Part shown: positions 36,613-45,961 of the stretch, in pieces
How positions within the stretch are numbered: position 1 is the first letter of the stretch
Layout: every line of letters begins with the position of its first letter
Source: AP-15 sp963750195
GTDB lineage: Bacteria; Pseudomonadota; Alphaproteobacteria; ATCC43930; CGMCC-115725
Direction of reading: 5' to 3'
Assembly: GCA_963750195.1 (NCBI GenBank)
Contig: CAVVPS010000007.1
Location: 32,288 to 96,287, forward strand
Length of the DNA: 64,000 bases
Notes under the pieces: model-generated
Databases searched by the model: none
Told to the model about the DNA's origin: nothing
The model's input: only the letters and a program-made list of their open reading frames with translations
Program-made: the position numbers and the translations under genes

Positions 36613-37414
36613 TTACAGGTTCGCCAACTTCGTATTGAGCAGATCGGTGATCAGCATCGATCCGGGCGCATGAGTGATGCAGAATTCGGGTTTGGCCTCG
36701 GCGATCACCGCCTGCGGTGTGACCCCGCAAGCCCAGAACACCGGCAATTCGCCTTCTCGCATCGGAACACTATCCCCGTAATCTGGCGTTGCCAGATCCT
36801 CAATGCCGATCGCCTCGGGTAGGCCGATATGCACCGGCGCGCCATGCACCGAGGGAAAACGCGAGGTGATCTGGATCGCCCGGATCGCGTCGGCGGGAGC
36901 TAACGGCCGCATCGAAACAACCAGCGGGCCGGCGAAGCGGCCGGCCGGCATGCATCGGATATTGGTCCGGTACATCGGCACGTTCGACCCGCAGGTCATA
37001 TGACGCAGCTCGATCCCTTCCTCGACCAATGCCTGCTCGAACGAAAACGAACAGCCAAGGGCGAAACTGACCAGATCGTCGCTGCCAGACATGGCGGATA
37101 TCGAGTGGTTCTTCGACGCAGTTCGCCATGGCGCCAAACCCGATATTTCGGCAGATCAGTGCGAATGTCGAGATCCTCGCCGAGGCTCGGCAGGCCGGGA
37201 TCGCCCGGTTCGGAAACCGCCAGCACCGGGCAAGGCTTGGGGTTGGCCTGTGCGAAACGTAGAAAATCGTGCGCCAGCGCCTTGGGCAGGATCACCAGAT
37301 TGCCTGGACGTTGCCGGCCGCAAGCCCCGCCGTCGGGCCGGAAAAGTCCCCAGAGCGAATGCGCCAACGTTCACGCGTGCCGGCTTGGATAGCTCGATCT
37401 GTTGCTGCGCTCAT
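36613..37414 (-). CDS. DUF1445 / D-glutamate cyclase family protein, frameshifted
   Basis: Pieces of one protein lie in successive frames. ATG 37414 gives SAATDRAIQAGTRERWRIR and PTAGLAAGNVQ. A second frame then gives NLVILPKALAHDFLRFAQ and KYRVWRHGEL. The last frame gives DDLVSFALGCSFSFEQAL, CGSNVPMYRTNI, VVSMRPLAPADAIRA, VHGAPVHIG and PVFWACGVTPQ, ending at 36613. Three indels (about 37,302, 37,120 and 37,090) are needed. The C-terminal motifs are all intact. The family was called putative hydro-lyase before its link to D-glutamate cyclase. It is the first gene of the DUF1445-DUF4392-murL-murD2 set, 80 bases downstream of glk. Confidence 0.8.
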
Positions 37415-37494
37415 CACCTGATCCTAATCGGAAGGCGCTTGATCGTATCGCCGATCGAACGGGAGCCGTCAAAGCGTCCTATCGTCCGATCCCG

Positions 37495-38470
37495 TCAGCT
37501 CGCCAGCACAGCGGCGCAGCCGAGAAAAGCGGGCAACTGGTGGGTCACGACATGGGTAGGGATCGCCGCGAGATAAGGCTCGAACCGGCCCATCGCCTGG
37601 AAGCGAGCACGAAACGGCGAATCGACAAAGAATCTGCCGAGTCGCGGCACGATGCCGCCGCCAATATAGACGCCGCCGCGCGCACCCAAAGTCAGCGCGA
37701 GATTGCCCGCCATGGTGCCGAGCATCGCGCAGAACATCGTTGTGGTCTCGGCACACACCGGGTCCTCGCCGCGCATCGCAAGGTCGGTGATCTGCGCCGC
37801 CGTGTAGCCGTGCGACGGGACCCCATTGATCTCGGACAAAGTGTTGTAGAGGTTGACCAGACCCGGGCCGGACAGCACCCGTTCGGCTGAGACATGGTCG
37901 AAATGCCGGCGCATATGGTCGAGCGCAGAGCTTTCGCGATCGGTCGCGGGCGCCATCGTCGCGTGCCCGCCTTCGCCGTTGAGCGGCACCCATCCGGCGC
38001 CGCAGGGGATGAGGCCTGAAACCCCGAGCCCCGATCCTGGACCCAGCACCGCCAGCGGCATGTCCGGCACCGCTACGCCGCCACCGACTGTCATCCGATC
38101 GTCCGGCCCGAGGCGAGGCAGGGCCAGCGCCAGGGCAGTGAAGTCGTTGATCACCTCAAGCCGTTCAAAGCCGAACCGCGCCTTCAGCGCCGCGATCGAA
38201 AAGCGCCATGGATGGTTGGTCATCGCCACCCAGTCGCCGGTGACCGGCGACGCAACGGCGATCGCCGCCTGGCGCGGCATCGGCAGACCCGCTCGCTCGC
38301 CGAGATATTGGGCCAGTGCGTCATCGATCGTTGGATAGTGTTCACAAGCGTAACTGTGCCAGTGCAGCAAGTTTTCCTCTTGGGGATACGAGGCCGAAGC
38401 GGGCGTTGGTGGCGCCGATGTCGCCGACCAGCCAGGTCTCGCCCTCGGCGTTCGAATCCCCCGCTGCCAT
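37495..38470 (-). CDS. glk: Glucokinase, ROK-independent (Glk) family, frameshifted near the start
   Basis: Glk phosphorylates glucose with ATP. From ATG 38470 the N-terminus reads WLVGDIGATNARFGLVSP, the phosphate-binding motif. One extra T in CTTGCTG near 38,383 moves the rest to another frame: LLHWHSYACEHYPTIDDAL, NHPWRFSI, VINDFTALALALP (catalytic Asp), LGPGSGLGVSGL, NGEGGHATMAP and YIGGGIVPRL. Total length would be about 325 residues. ATG overlaps the otsA TGA as TGATG, so glk is translated with otsA. A glucokinase next to trehalose genes could recycle glucose released by trehalase. Confidence 0.85.
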
Positions 38471-39939
38471 CACGACTGGGCGCCGCTCGCCGAGAGAGCG
38501 TCGATAAAGCTTTCACGCCAGGCGTTGACGTCTTTGCGCTCGATAGTCGTCATCATCGACATCCACCGCTCCTTGCGTTCACCGAGCGACATGGTCAAGC
38601 CTTGCCGGATGGCCTCGGCCATGCCCTCGATATCGTGGGGGTTGACCAGCACCGCCTCTCCCAGTTCCTGCGCCGCGCCGGCAAAGCACGACAACACCAA
38701 CACTCCCGGATCGGTCGCGGGTTGCGAGGCAACATATTCCTTGGCCACCAGGTTCATGCCGTCCCTCAACGGCGTTACTAACCCGATCCGGCTCGCGCGA
38801 AAAATCCGGTCAGGATCCTGTGATTGAAGCTCTTATTGATGTAGCGCAGCGGCGTCCAGTCGAATTCGCCATAGCGACTGTTGATGTGGCCGGCCGAGGC
38901 GGCAAGGGTGCGGCGGATCTCCTGATACTCTGGAACCTCGGAGCGCGATGGTGGCGCGATCTGCATGAAGACGATCCGACCGCGCGTCTCGGGGCAGGTT
39001 TCGAGCAGTTGCCCGAAGGCCTGGAATCGCGCAGGCAAGCCCTTGGAATAGTCGAGCCGATCGACCCCGATCATCAATGTCCGCTCACCCAGGCTCTGCC
39101 TCAGTCGCAGAATCTGACGGGTTCCATCGGCGGCAGACGCCTGTGCCGCGATGGTGGTCGCGTCGATGCCGATCGGAAAAACCTGGGCGCGCAAGGTCCG
39201 GCCGAACGCTCGCAGCACCCCGCGTCCGAGGTCTTCGGCGCCGGCGAGCCGAAGAAGATAGTCCCTAAAGCCGTGGAGATCCGACGTGGTCTGAAAGCCA
39301 ACGAGGTCATAGGCACACAATGCCTCGACGAGATCGCGATGGTTTGGCAACACCCGCAACAGCTCGGCCGGGGGAAACGGCGTGTGCAGAAAAAACCCGA
39401 TCGGTTGGCTGCAGTCGAGGCGACGCAGCTCGCGCCCGAGCGGGATCAGGTGATAGTCGTGGACCCAGACCAGGTCCTGCGGCGACAGCATCGGCGCCAA
39501 TGAGCGTGCAAACCTGCGGTTGAACTCGTAGATAGCCAGCAAAATCTTGCCGGGAATAGTCGACGAGCGAGCCCCGAAAATGAAACAACGGCCAAAGCAC
39601 GCGGTTCGCAAAACCGAGATAGTATTCGTTATAGTCGCGGCGCGACAAGTTTAGGGTCGCGTAGGTGAGCGGGCCGCGCTCGACGCGTGCGGGCGCATTG
39701 CCAGCCTCATCCTCGACTTCTCCACTCCAGCCGAACCACATGCCACCGTGGTTTTCGAGGGCAGCGCGGATGGCGACCGCGAGACCACCCAAATCAGGAT
39801 TGCCGCTGTCAGCCGCTACTCGATTGGAGACAATGACCAGCCGACGGTCCGCTCCCGGAACGGACCTTACCGCCTGCGCCGCCCAGGGTTGTGCGATCGC
39901 GTTCGATGGGCCGGTGGCAACGATATCGCCCTCCGCCAT
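38470..39939 (-). CDS. otsA: Trehalose-6-phosphate synthase OtsA, frameshifted
   Basis: OtsA joins UDP-glucose and glucose-6-phosphate. Start ATG 39939 follows AAGGGGG at a good distance and reads MAEGDIVATGP, then RRLVIVSNRVAADSG and GMWFGWSGE. After an extra T near 39,516 the second frame gives WVHDYHLIPLGRELRRL, GFFLHTPFPP, GVDRLDYSKGLPARF and FDWTPLRYINKSF. A lost base near 38,795 leads to FRASRIGLVTPLRDGMNLVAKEYVA (in part) and the end at 38470. The catalytic loop and UDP-glucose residues are present. A corrected length of about 489 residues is normal. It lies between otsB and glk. Confidence 0.9.
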
Positions 39940-40010
39940 ATTTCGCCCCCTTTTCTGCTCCCTTTCAAACGCCGCCGACATCGTGAGTGTTCCCGCAAGA
40001 CGCTTGTTTC

Positions 40011-40793
40011 TCAGCCCGGGTGCGGGTCTCCGGCGAGCCAGGCGAGCACAGCCGCAACCGAGGGCAAGGCGTAGCTCGCGCGTGTTTTCGCCGGCTCACC
40101 GACCCGGATCGCAACCCCGCCGCGTCGGGCGATTTCGGCAAAGCCGTCCTCGTCGGTCGCATCGTCGCCCAAAAAAATGGGGCGGCGTCCGAGAAATGGC
40201 GACTCGCTCAGAAAGGCGGCGATCGCCGTGCCCTTGTTAGCGCCGCGTGGCTGGAACTCGACGACCATCTTGCCGACGATAAGGCGCAGCGCTGATCCCG
40301 CCTGCCGGGACAGCGTCTCCGCCAAAGCCCGAACTTCTGCGGCGCGTTCCGGCGCGGCGCGGTAATGAAGCGCTAAAGCGCTGCGCTTGTCTTCGAGAAG
40401 GAGTCCGCTCCGGGCGCAGGCGAAGGCTGTCAGCCGCGGCCGGATTTGGTCTATCGCAACAGCCGCGGCGAGATCGGTATGGCGGGCGAAAGTACCGTCG
40501 ACGCGCCGCCGCTCGAGGCCATGCACCCCAGCAGCGGCCCCGCACCACGGCCGGAAGAGCCGATCGAGTTCGGCGAGCGGGCGGCCGCTGATCAGCGCCA
40601 AGGCGCCGCCGCGCTGGGCGCCTAAATCACCGAGCAATGCTGGTAGCTTCCGCGGCGTTCGGACAAGGTCCGAGCGGGTGGCAATTTCGAGCAGAGTGCC
40701 GTCGACATCGAGAAACAGAGCCGCGAGCCGGTCCAATTTCGGCGGCGGGTCAACGAACGAAGAAGCCGGTAAATCGCCCATCGTCAAAATCAC
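40011..40793 (-). CDS. otsB: Trehalose-6-phosphate phosphatase OtsB
   Basis: OtsB is a HAD phosphatase that releases trehalose from trehalose-6-phosphate. The 260-residue protein has HAD motif I LFLDVDGTLL (about 27-36), motif II LALISGRPLAEL, a Lys region RLIVGKMVVEFQPRGANKG (in part) and motif IV LGDDATDEDGF near 214. It is intact, with GTG start at 40793 directly behind AAGGA, or an ATG at 40781. It heads the otsB-otsA-glk group. Trehalose is an osmotic and desiccation protectant, often under EcfG control in alphaproteobacteria, but I found no convincing EcfG promoter. Confidence 0.94.
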   Translation of the reverse strand: MILTMGDLPASSFVDPPPKLDRLAALFLDVDGTLLEIATRSDLVRTPRKLPALLGDLGAQRGGALALISGRPLAELDRLFRPWCGAAAGVHGLERRRVDGTFARHTDLAAAVAIDQIRPRLTAFACARSGLLLEDKRSALALHYRAAPERAAEVRALAETLSRQAGSALRLIVGKMVVEFQPRGANKGTAIAAFLSESPFLGRRPIFLGDDATDEDGFAEIARRGGVAIRVGEPAKTRASYALPSVAAVLAWLAGDPHPG

Positions 40794-40980
40794 GTCCTTG
40801 TGCGCTGCACATTATTTTGCCGCCGGGTGTGGTCTAACTCCCTGATCTGCCCTGGAATCGCCAACGATGCCAGACGTTTCGAAAAAGCCGCTTGACATTT
40901 CGGCGCAACACATTAGATTGTGCGTTGCGGTAACGATCGCCGGTTGTGGTCTTACCGTACGTCTTCTAGGCGTTTCCTCC

Positions 40981-41844
40981 CTAAACTTGGGTCGCGCTTT
41001 GAGCTGCGGCCCATTTTTTTGTGCTCGAAGCGGTGCCGAATCGGCGGTCGCACTCCAGCACCGCATCGGGATCGAGATCAGGCAAGACGGCGATCTCGCG
41101 ATAAATCGGCGTAAAATCGGGGCGGGTTGCCGCGAACAACTGCGCGAAATCATCGATCACGAAGTAGGTTTCCTGGAACCGGTCGATGCGATAACGCGTG
41201 CGCATGACCCGACGCAGATCGAAGCCCAACCGATGCGGCCGCGGGTCGTCAAGGCAATAGATCGATTCGCCGGCCGACGAGAGGATTCCCGAGCCGTAGA
41301 TGCGCAGGCCCGCCGGGGTCGCGATCAGACCGAATTCGACCGTGTACCAATAGAGCCGCGCCAAGTGCTGCAGATGCCCGAGGCCCTGCGCCTTGAGTCC
41401 GCCCTCCCCGTAGGCCTGCATGTAGTCGGCGAAGACCGGGTTCATCAGCAGCGGCACGTGGCCGCAGATGTCGTGGAAAACGTCAGGTTCCTGGAGATAG
41501 TCGAGCTGGTCGGGGCGGCGGATGAAGCAGGTCGACGGAAAACGGCGCCGCGCGAGATGGCCGAAGAACACCGCATCGGGGACAAGACCCGACACCGCCA
41601 CGATCCGCCATCCGGTGGTCCGCTCGAGAACATCGCTGAGCCGACGAAAATCGGGAATGCCGCCCGCGGCGACGCCTAGCGCGCCGAGCCCGTCGAGATA
41701 TTCGCCGCAGGCGCGCCCGATCAGCAATTTCTGCTGGCGCTCGAACAGCAGCCGCCAGACCGCGTGCTCCTCCTCGCTGTAGCCCTGCCAGTTCTGCTCG
41801 ATCGTAAAATCCGAGACCGCCCGCGGCCCGTTCCTGCTCATCAA
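40981..41844 (-). CDS. phhA: Phenylalanine 4-monooxygenase
   Basis: The 287-residue enzyme belongs to the bacterial pterin-dependent hydroxylases that convert phenylalanine to tyrosine using tetrahydropterin and non-haem iron. The iron ligands are in DVFHDICGHVPLLM (two His) and YWYTVEFGLI (Glu). The N-terminus (YSEEEHAVWRLLFERQ) and pterin region match the family. Length is normal. It begins MMSRNG at 41844 or one residue later. It is 51 bases from the N-formylglutamate amidohydrolase-like gene, which reads in the same direction. Confidence 0.95.
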   Translation of the reverse strand: MMSRNGPRAVSDFTIEQNWQGYSEEEHAVWRLLFERQQKLLIGRACGEYLDGLGALGVAAGGIPDFRRLSDVLERTTGWRIVAVSGLVPDAVFFGHLARRRFPSTCFIRRPDQLDYLQEPDVFHDICGHVPLLMNPVFADYMQAYGEGGLKAQGLGHLQHLARLYWYTVEFGLIATPAGLRIYGSGILSSAGESIYCLDDPRPHRLGFDLRRVMRTRYRIDRFQETYFVIDDFAQLFAATRPDFTPIYREIAVLPDLDPDAVLECDRRFGTASSTKKWAAAQSATQV

Positions 41845-41895
41845 CCTCTCCCCGCCCTCTTCTCATGAAGTGAGAATGCTGGCGCTTCTGGTCAA

Positions 41896-42789
41896 TTACG
41901 GCGGCGTTGCGGATATTCTACCGCAGGTGTCGGCCAAGCACTCCTGCGCGGCCAGGCTCAGCCGGCGGATAAGTTCGCTCATCTCCGCGGCAAGTTGAGC
42001 AAAGCGGGCCTTTCGTCGAAAATTGCGCTCATCCATGTAGAGCGCACGGTTGATCTCGATCTGCAGGGCATGACGGCGACGGCGCGGATCGCCGTAATGA
42101 TCGGTAGTGAACCCGCCGGCATAGGGTGCGTTGACTGCAACGGCAAAGCCGCGCTCAGCGAGGAACTGGCAGGCGGCTTCGAGGATTGTGGGGGCACAGG
42201 CGGCGCCGTGGCAATCGCCGAGCACAATGTCGGCCCCGTTGGGCCCGCAGCCCACGCCGGCGGCCGACGGCATCGAGTGGCAATCGATCAGCAGATAACC
42301 GCCGAATAATGCCTCGGTCTCATCGACCAGCCGGCTCAGAGCCTGGTGATAGGGATGATAGAGGCCTTCGATGCGCCGCCGCGCGTCGGCGAAATAGAGC
42401 TTGCCGGAATAGATCTCTTCGCCATTGGCGACGATGCGGGCAATCGTGCCCAAACCCATGCGCACCCGCGGCGAGCCGGCATTGACGAATTCCGGCAGCG
42501 CGTCGGAGAACATCGTTGGATCGAGCTCGTAGGCCTCACGGTTGACGTCGAGGTAAGCGCGCGGGAAACACGCGGACAACAACGGAGCGCCGAGGCTTGG
42601 GGCCGCGCCGAATAATTCGTCGACAAAACTGTCCTCGGATCGTCTCAAGGCCAGCGGATCTAGCCGCGAGGCAGCGACGAATTCGGCCGGATAGTCGGAG
42701 CCACTATGCGGCGAGGCAAGAATTAGTGGCAGCCGATCCGATACCGGCCGTTGCAGATCGATAACCCCGCAGGAAAGCTCGCCATCCAT
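41896..42789 (-). CDS. N-formylglutamate amidohydrolase family protein
   Basis: The 297-residue protein matches the FGase fold: LILASPHSGSDYPAEF, PLLSACFPRAYLDVNREAYELDP (in part), GLGTIARIVANGEEIY, LIDCHSMPS (metal His) and LGDCHGAAC. True HutG acts in histidine degradation, but no other hut genes are present, so the substrate may differ. It may be cotranscribed with phhA. Confidence 0.85.
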   Translation of the reverse strand: MDGELSCGVIDLQRPVSDRLPLILASPHSGSDYPAEFVAASRLDPLALRRSEDSFVDELFGAAPSLGAPLLSACFPRAYLDVNREAYELDPTMFSDALPEFVNAGSPRVRMGLGTIARIVANGEEIYSGKLYFADARRRIEGLYHPYHQALSRLVDETEALFGGYLLIDCHSMPSAAGVGCGPNGADIVLGDCHGAACAPTILEAACQFLAERGFAVAVNAPYAGGFTTDHYGDPRRRRHALQIEINRALYMDERNFRRKARFAQLAAEMSELIRRLSLAAQECLADTCGRISATPP

Positions 42790-42930
42790 GTCGCCAGCTT
42801 AGTGTTCCGGTGCAAAGCTGTCACCATTGGCCGCGCGGCAAAGACAGCCGCGGCATCTTTCTTGAAATTTCCAAGTCGCGTTAGGATGAGGCTCTATCGA
42901 CCCACGCGACCTCATGGGAATTGGCGCCAG

Positions 42931-43911
42931 ATGCAACGCCGCAAGCTCGGTCAATTGGAAGTTTCCGCGATCGGCCTCGGCTGCGCGACGATGACCCCGT
43001 TCTACGGCGAGCCTGATCCGGCCGCGGCGCTCGCGACCCTGGAGCTCGCGGCCGAGATCGGAGTCGGCTTTCTCGACAGTTCCGATGCCTATGGCCAGGG
43101 CCGCAACGAGGAGCTGATCGCTCGTGTTTTGAAGGGACGCCGCGACAGGTATGTAATCGCGACCAAATTCGGCAATATGGGGCGCAATCCCGACGGGTCG
43201 GCGGCGGGAGAGGGTAGGCCGGAATATGTACGGCTCGCCTGCGAGAGGAGTCTCGCGCGCCTCGGCACCGAAATCATCGACCTCTATTACATACACCGCG
43301 TCGATCCGAGGGTGCCGATCGAGGACACAGTCGGCGCGATGGGCGAACTCGTGCAAGAGGGCAAGGTCCGATTTCTCGGCATTTCGGAGGCCGGGGAGGA
43401 GACAATCCGTCGCGCGCATGCGACCCACCCGCTGTCAGCTGTCCAAATCGAATATTCGCTGTGGTCGCGAGAGGTCGAGGATAGCATCCTCCCGCTATGC
43501 CAGCAGCTCGGCATCGGCTTTGTCGCCTACAGTCCGCTCGGCCGCGGCTTTCTGACCGGCACGGTCTCCGCGCAGGACGATCTTGGCGCCAACGACGCGC
43601 GCCGGCATATGCCGCGTTTCGAACCGGGAAATCTGGCGCACAACCTCGACCTCGTCGCTGAATTGCGACGGCTTGCGGCAACCAAGGGATGCTCGCCGGC
43701 GCAACTTGCGATCGCCTGGGTATTGTCGCGCGGCAATTACATCGTGCCGATCCCGGGAACCAGTCACCGGCAACGGCTGGAGGAGAACGCCGCCGCGGCG
43801 GAGATTACGCTGTCAGCGACGACGTTGGCGGCGCTCGACGAGATATTCGGGCCGGACGCCGCCGCCGGCCCGCGCTATCCCGAGGCCTATGCCCGGACGC
43901 TGGGGATCTGA
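42931..43911 (+). CDS. Aldo/keto reductase
   Basis: The 326-residue NADPH-dependent reductase has the AKR catalytic tetrad in recognisable blocks: FLDSSDAYGQGRNEEL (Asp, Tyr), VIATKFGNMG (Lys) and LYYIHRVDP (His). The C-terminal cofactor segment VPIPGTSHRQRLEEN binds the adenosine phosphate. The ATG at 42931 was chosen from an open frame that extends further upstream because MQRRKLGQLEVSAIGLG is the family start. A LLM oxidoreductase gene follows 31 bases later. The substrate is unknown. Confidence 0.92.
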   Translation: MQRRKLGQLEVSAIGLGCATMTPFYGEPDPAAALATLELAAEIGVGFLDSSDAYGQGRNEELIARVLKGRRDRYVIATKFGNMGRNPDGSAAGEGRPEYVRLACERSLARLGTEIIDLYYIHRVDPRVPIEDTVGAMGELVQEGKVRFLGISEAGEETIRRAHATHPLSAVQIEYSLWSREVEDSILPLCQQLGIGFVAYSPLGRGFLTGTVSAQDDLGANDARRHMPRFEPGNLAHNLDLVAELRRLAATKGCSPAQLAIAWVLSRGNYIVPIPGTSHRQRLEENAAAAEITLSATTLAALDEIFGPDAAAGPRYPEAYARTLGI

Positions 43912-43942
43912 GGCAGCACCGCCGCACCTAGGAGTATCCATC

Positions 43943-44962
43943 ATGCGTTTCGGATTGTTCGGCGGCGCGCGCACCGAGATCGGGGAGCAAGCCAGCGACA
44001 GCCAGATCTACACCGATTACATCGACTACATCTGCGAGGCCGAGGCGCTCGGTTTTCACAGCGTGTTTCTGGTTGAGCATCATTTCACCGGGTTCGGCCA
44101 GATTTCGGCGACGCTGAGCTTTCTGACCTATCTGGCGGCGAAGACCTCCCGGATCCGGCTCGGCACCGCGGTGCTGGTGTTGCCGTGGCATAACCCGGCG
44201 TTGCTTGCCGAACAGGCGGCGACATTGGACCTGCTGTCCAACGGCCGTCTCGATTTGGGTATCGGCAAGGGCTATCGCTGGGGCGAGTTTCACGGCTTTT
44301 GCATGCCGATGGAGGAAGCCAGCGATCGCTACGAAGAGGCGGTTGAATTCCTGCGGAACGCGTGGACCACCAAGGGCCGCTTCTCGCATCACGGCAGGCG
44401 CTGGCATTACGAAGACGTCGTCATCGAGCCGGCGCCGGTGCAAAAGCCGCATCCTCCGTTGTGGATCGGCGCCCAGAGCGCGCCGTCGATCCGCAAGGCC
44501 GCCGAAGACGGGTTCAACCTGCTGCTCGGCCAGGCCGGAAGCCCAGAACTCGTCGCCGAGAATATCGGGATCTACCGCAAAACGGTCGAAGCACAGGGCC
44601 GCCGGTTCGATCCGATGAGCGTCGGGCTGACCCGGGCATTGCACATTGCGGTGACCCCGGAAGAACGCGAGGCGGCCCATGAATTGCGCATGACCTTTTT
44701 GCGCAATGTCCAGCAATTGTCGCTGTCACCGACCGGAGAAGCGCCAACTCTCGGCAGGCCACGCCGGGCGATGTCGGCGGAAGACATGCACCGGGCCACC
44801 GAAACCGACGCGCTGATCGGTACTCCGGACGAGATCGTCGGCCGCCTCAAGCGGCTCCAGGCGGGTGGAGTCGAATATGTGATGGTCATCGATGTCGGCG
44901 GCTCGCTTTCCGCGCTGAGAACCTTCGCCCGCGAGATCATGCCGGAATTTGCCCACTCCTAG
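43943..44962 (+). CDS. LLM class flavin-dependent oxidoreductase
   Basis: The 339-residue protein is a luciferase-like monooxygenase: MRFGLFGGARTEIGEQ at the start, VFLVEHHFTGFGQIS, IRLGTAVLVLPWHNPALLAEQ (in part), RLDLGIGKGYRWGEF and PPLWIGAQSAPS. These are FMN- or F420-binding segments. TAGGAG precedes ATG 43943. It probably follows the aldo/keto reductase in one transcript. The substrate cannot be assigned; relatives oxidise alkanes, sulfonates or ketones. Confidence 0.93.
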   Translation: MRFGLFGGARTEIGEQASDSQIYTDYIDYICEAEALGFHSVFLVEHHFTGFGQISATLSFLTYLAAKTSRIRLGTAVLVLPWHNPALLAEQAATLDLLSNGRLDLGIGKGYRWGEFHGFCMPMEEASDRYEEAVEFLRNAWTTKGRFSHHGRRWHYEDVVIEPAPVQKPHPPLWIGAQSAPSIRKAAEDGFNLLLGQAGSPELVAENIGIYRKTVEAQGRRFDPMSVGLTRALHIAVTPEEREAAHELRMTFLRNVQQLSLSPTGEAPTLGRPRRAMSAEDMHRATETDALIGTPDEIVGRLKRLQAGGVEYVMVIDVGGSLSALRTFAREIMPEFAHS

Positions 44963-45080
44963 AGAGGCGCTGGCTCTACCGTGCCAATCGTGCGAATGAC
45001 CAACAGACCGGCGCGCTTATCGCTTGCTTGGAATATGGGCGTCGCCGCATGATCGCCCTTAGGTTTCTATAGAACAGGTC

Positions 45081-45629
45081 ATGAAGATGAAGCGTATCGA
45101 TCCGCGAGCGGCCGGCGCCCTGGCGCTGTTGGTTTCCTTGGCGGCTTGCGTGGCGCCTCCAATGGGGCCGACGATCCCGGTTGCACCCGGGCCCGGCAAA
45201 ACGTTCGACGCGTTTACCTCCGATCAACAGGTCTGCTCGCAATTCGCCTATAATCAGACCGCGGCAGGCGCTGCCGCCGCCAACAACCAGGCGGTCGGCA
45301 CAGCGCTCTTCACCACCGCCCTAGGTGCCGCCATTGGAGGGGCAGTGGGCGGTGGCCGGGGCGCTGCGATCGGAGCCGCCTCGGGAGCGGGCCTCGGCAC
45401 CGTGGCGGGCGCCAGTAACTCGGCCTATGCCCAGATGTCGCTGCAGCAGCAATACGACGTGATGTTCGGCGAGTGCATGGCGGCCCACGGCAACCAGGTG
45501 CCCGGCTTCGCACCGCCACCTGGGGCGCCGATGTATCCGGGCTACGGCCCGCCGTCCGGCTATGGCCCGCCCTCCGGCTACGGCCCGCCGCCGGGTTACG
45601 GTCCGCCGCCGGGTTACCGGCCGTATTGA
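45081..45629 (+). CDS. Glycine-zipper lipoprotein with Gly-Tyr-Gly-Pro repeats
   Basis: The 182-residue protein has a lipoprotein signal with Cys23 (LVSLAAC). A conserved region DQQVCSQFAYNQTA follows, then a glycine-zipper (GAAIGGAVGGGRGAAIGAASGAG, listed in part) that can insert in or span membranes. Next are FGECMAAHGNQVPG and a C-terminal tail of PSGYGP/PPGYGP repeats. Two cysteines are probably disulfide-linked. Such proteins sit in the outer membrane or periplasm; the function is unknown. Confidence 0.85.
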   Translation: MKMKRIDPRAAGALALLVSLAACVAPPMGPTIPVAPGPGKTFDAFTSDQQVCSQFAYNQTAAGAAAANNQAVGTALFTTALGAAIGGAVGGGRGAAIGAASGAGLGTVAGASNSAYAQMSLQQQYDVMFGECMAAHGNQVPGFAPPPGAPMYPGYGPPSGYGPPSGYGPPPGYGPPPGYRPY

Positions 45630-45651
45630 CGCCGATCGCCGACCCTCACGC

Positions 45652-45867
45652 TCACTGTCGGGCGGCTTTTCGGTTGTCGGTGAGAAAGACCTGGCCAAGC
45701 CCGCGGCGACGCGCCAGCGACCGCGCCCAGACAATCGCCTCCTCATCCGAGTCGAAATGGCGGGCCATTGGCGCCATCTTAGCCGTCCCGCTGATCTCCT
45801 CCCATTCTTCAACCAAGCTCGCACACACGCCGGTGGGCGCCGCATCGAAAATCAGGGTCAGCTTCAT
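45652..45867 (-). CDS. Conserved hypothetical protein, 71 residues
   Basis: The product begins MKLTLIFDAAPTGVCASLVE, with EEISGTAKMAPMARHFDSDEEA and VFLTDNRKAARQ at the end. A second in-frame start at 45927 would add 20 residues, but 45867 has AAAGG upstream and a cleaner beginning. It converges with the glycine-zipper gene and diverges from the SDR gene. I do not recognise a family; residue composition and stop position support coding. Confidence 0.55.
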   Translation of the reverse strand: MKLTLIFDAAPTGVCASLVEEWEEISGTAKMAPMARHFDSDEEAIVWARSLARRRGLGQVFLTDNRKAARQ

Positions 45868-45961
45868 TGGGCCGCCTTTGCGCCATTCTTTCCGGTCGCC
45901 GATAATGCCGATCCAGGCTACACCCATGCGGGAAGGCTGATCCACTAGGGCGGAGGACGAT

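Noticed and set aside
40892..40919. TTGACA-N16-TAGATT promoter on the plus strand
   Set aside because: Genes on both sides read leftward and no plus-strand gene follows, so there is nothing for it to drive; chance match.
40794..40980. EcfG stress promoter before otsB
   Set aside because: No GGAAC-N16/17-CGTT match with good spacing was found in the 187-base gap.
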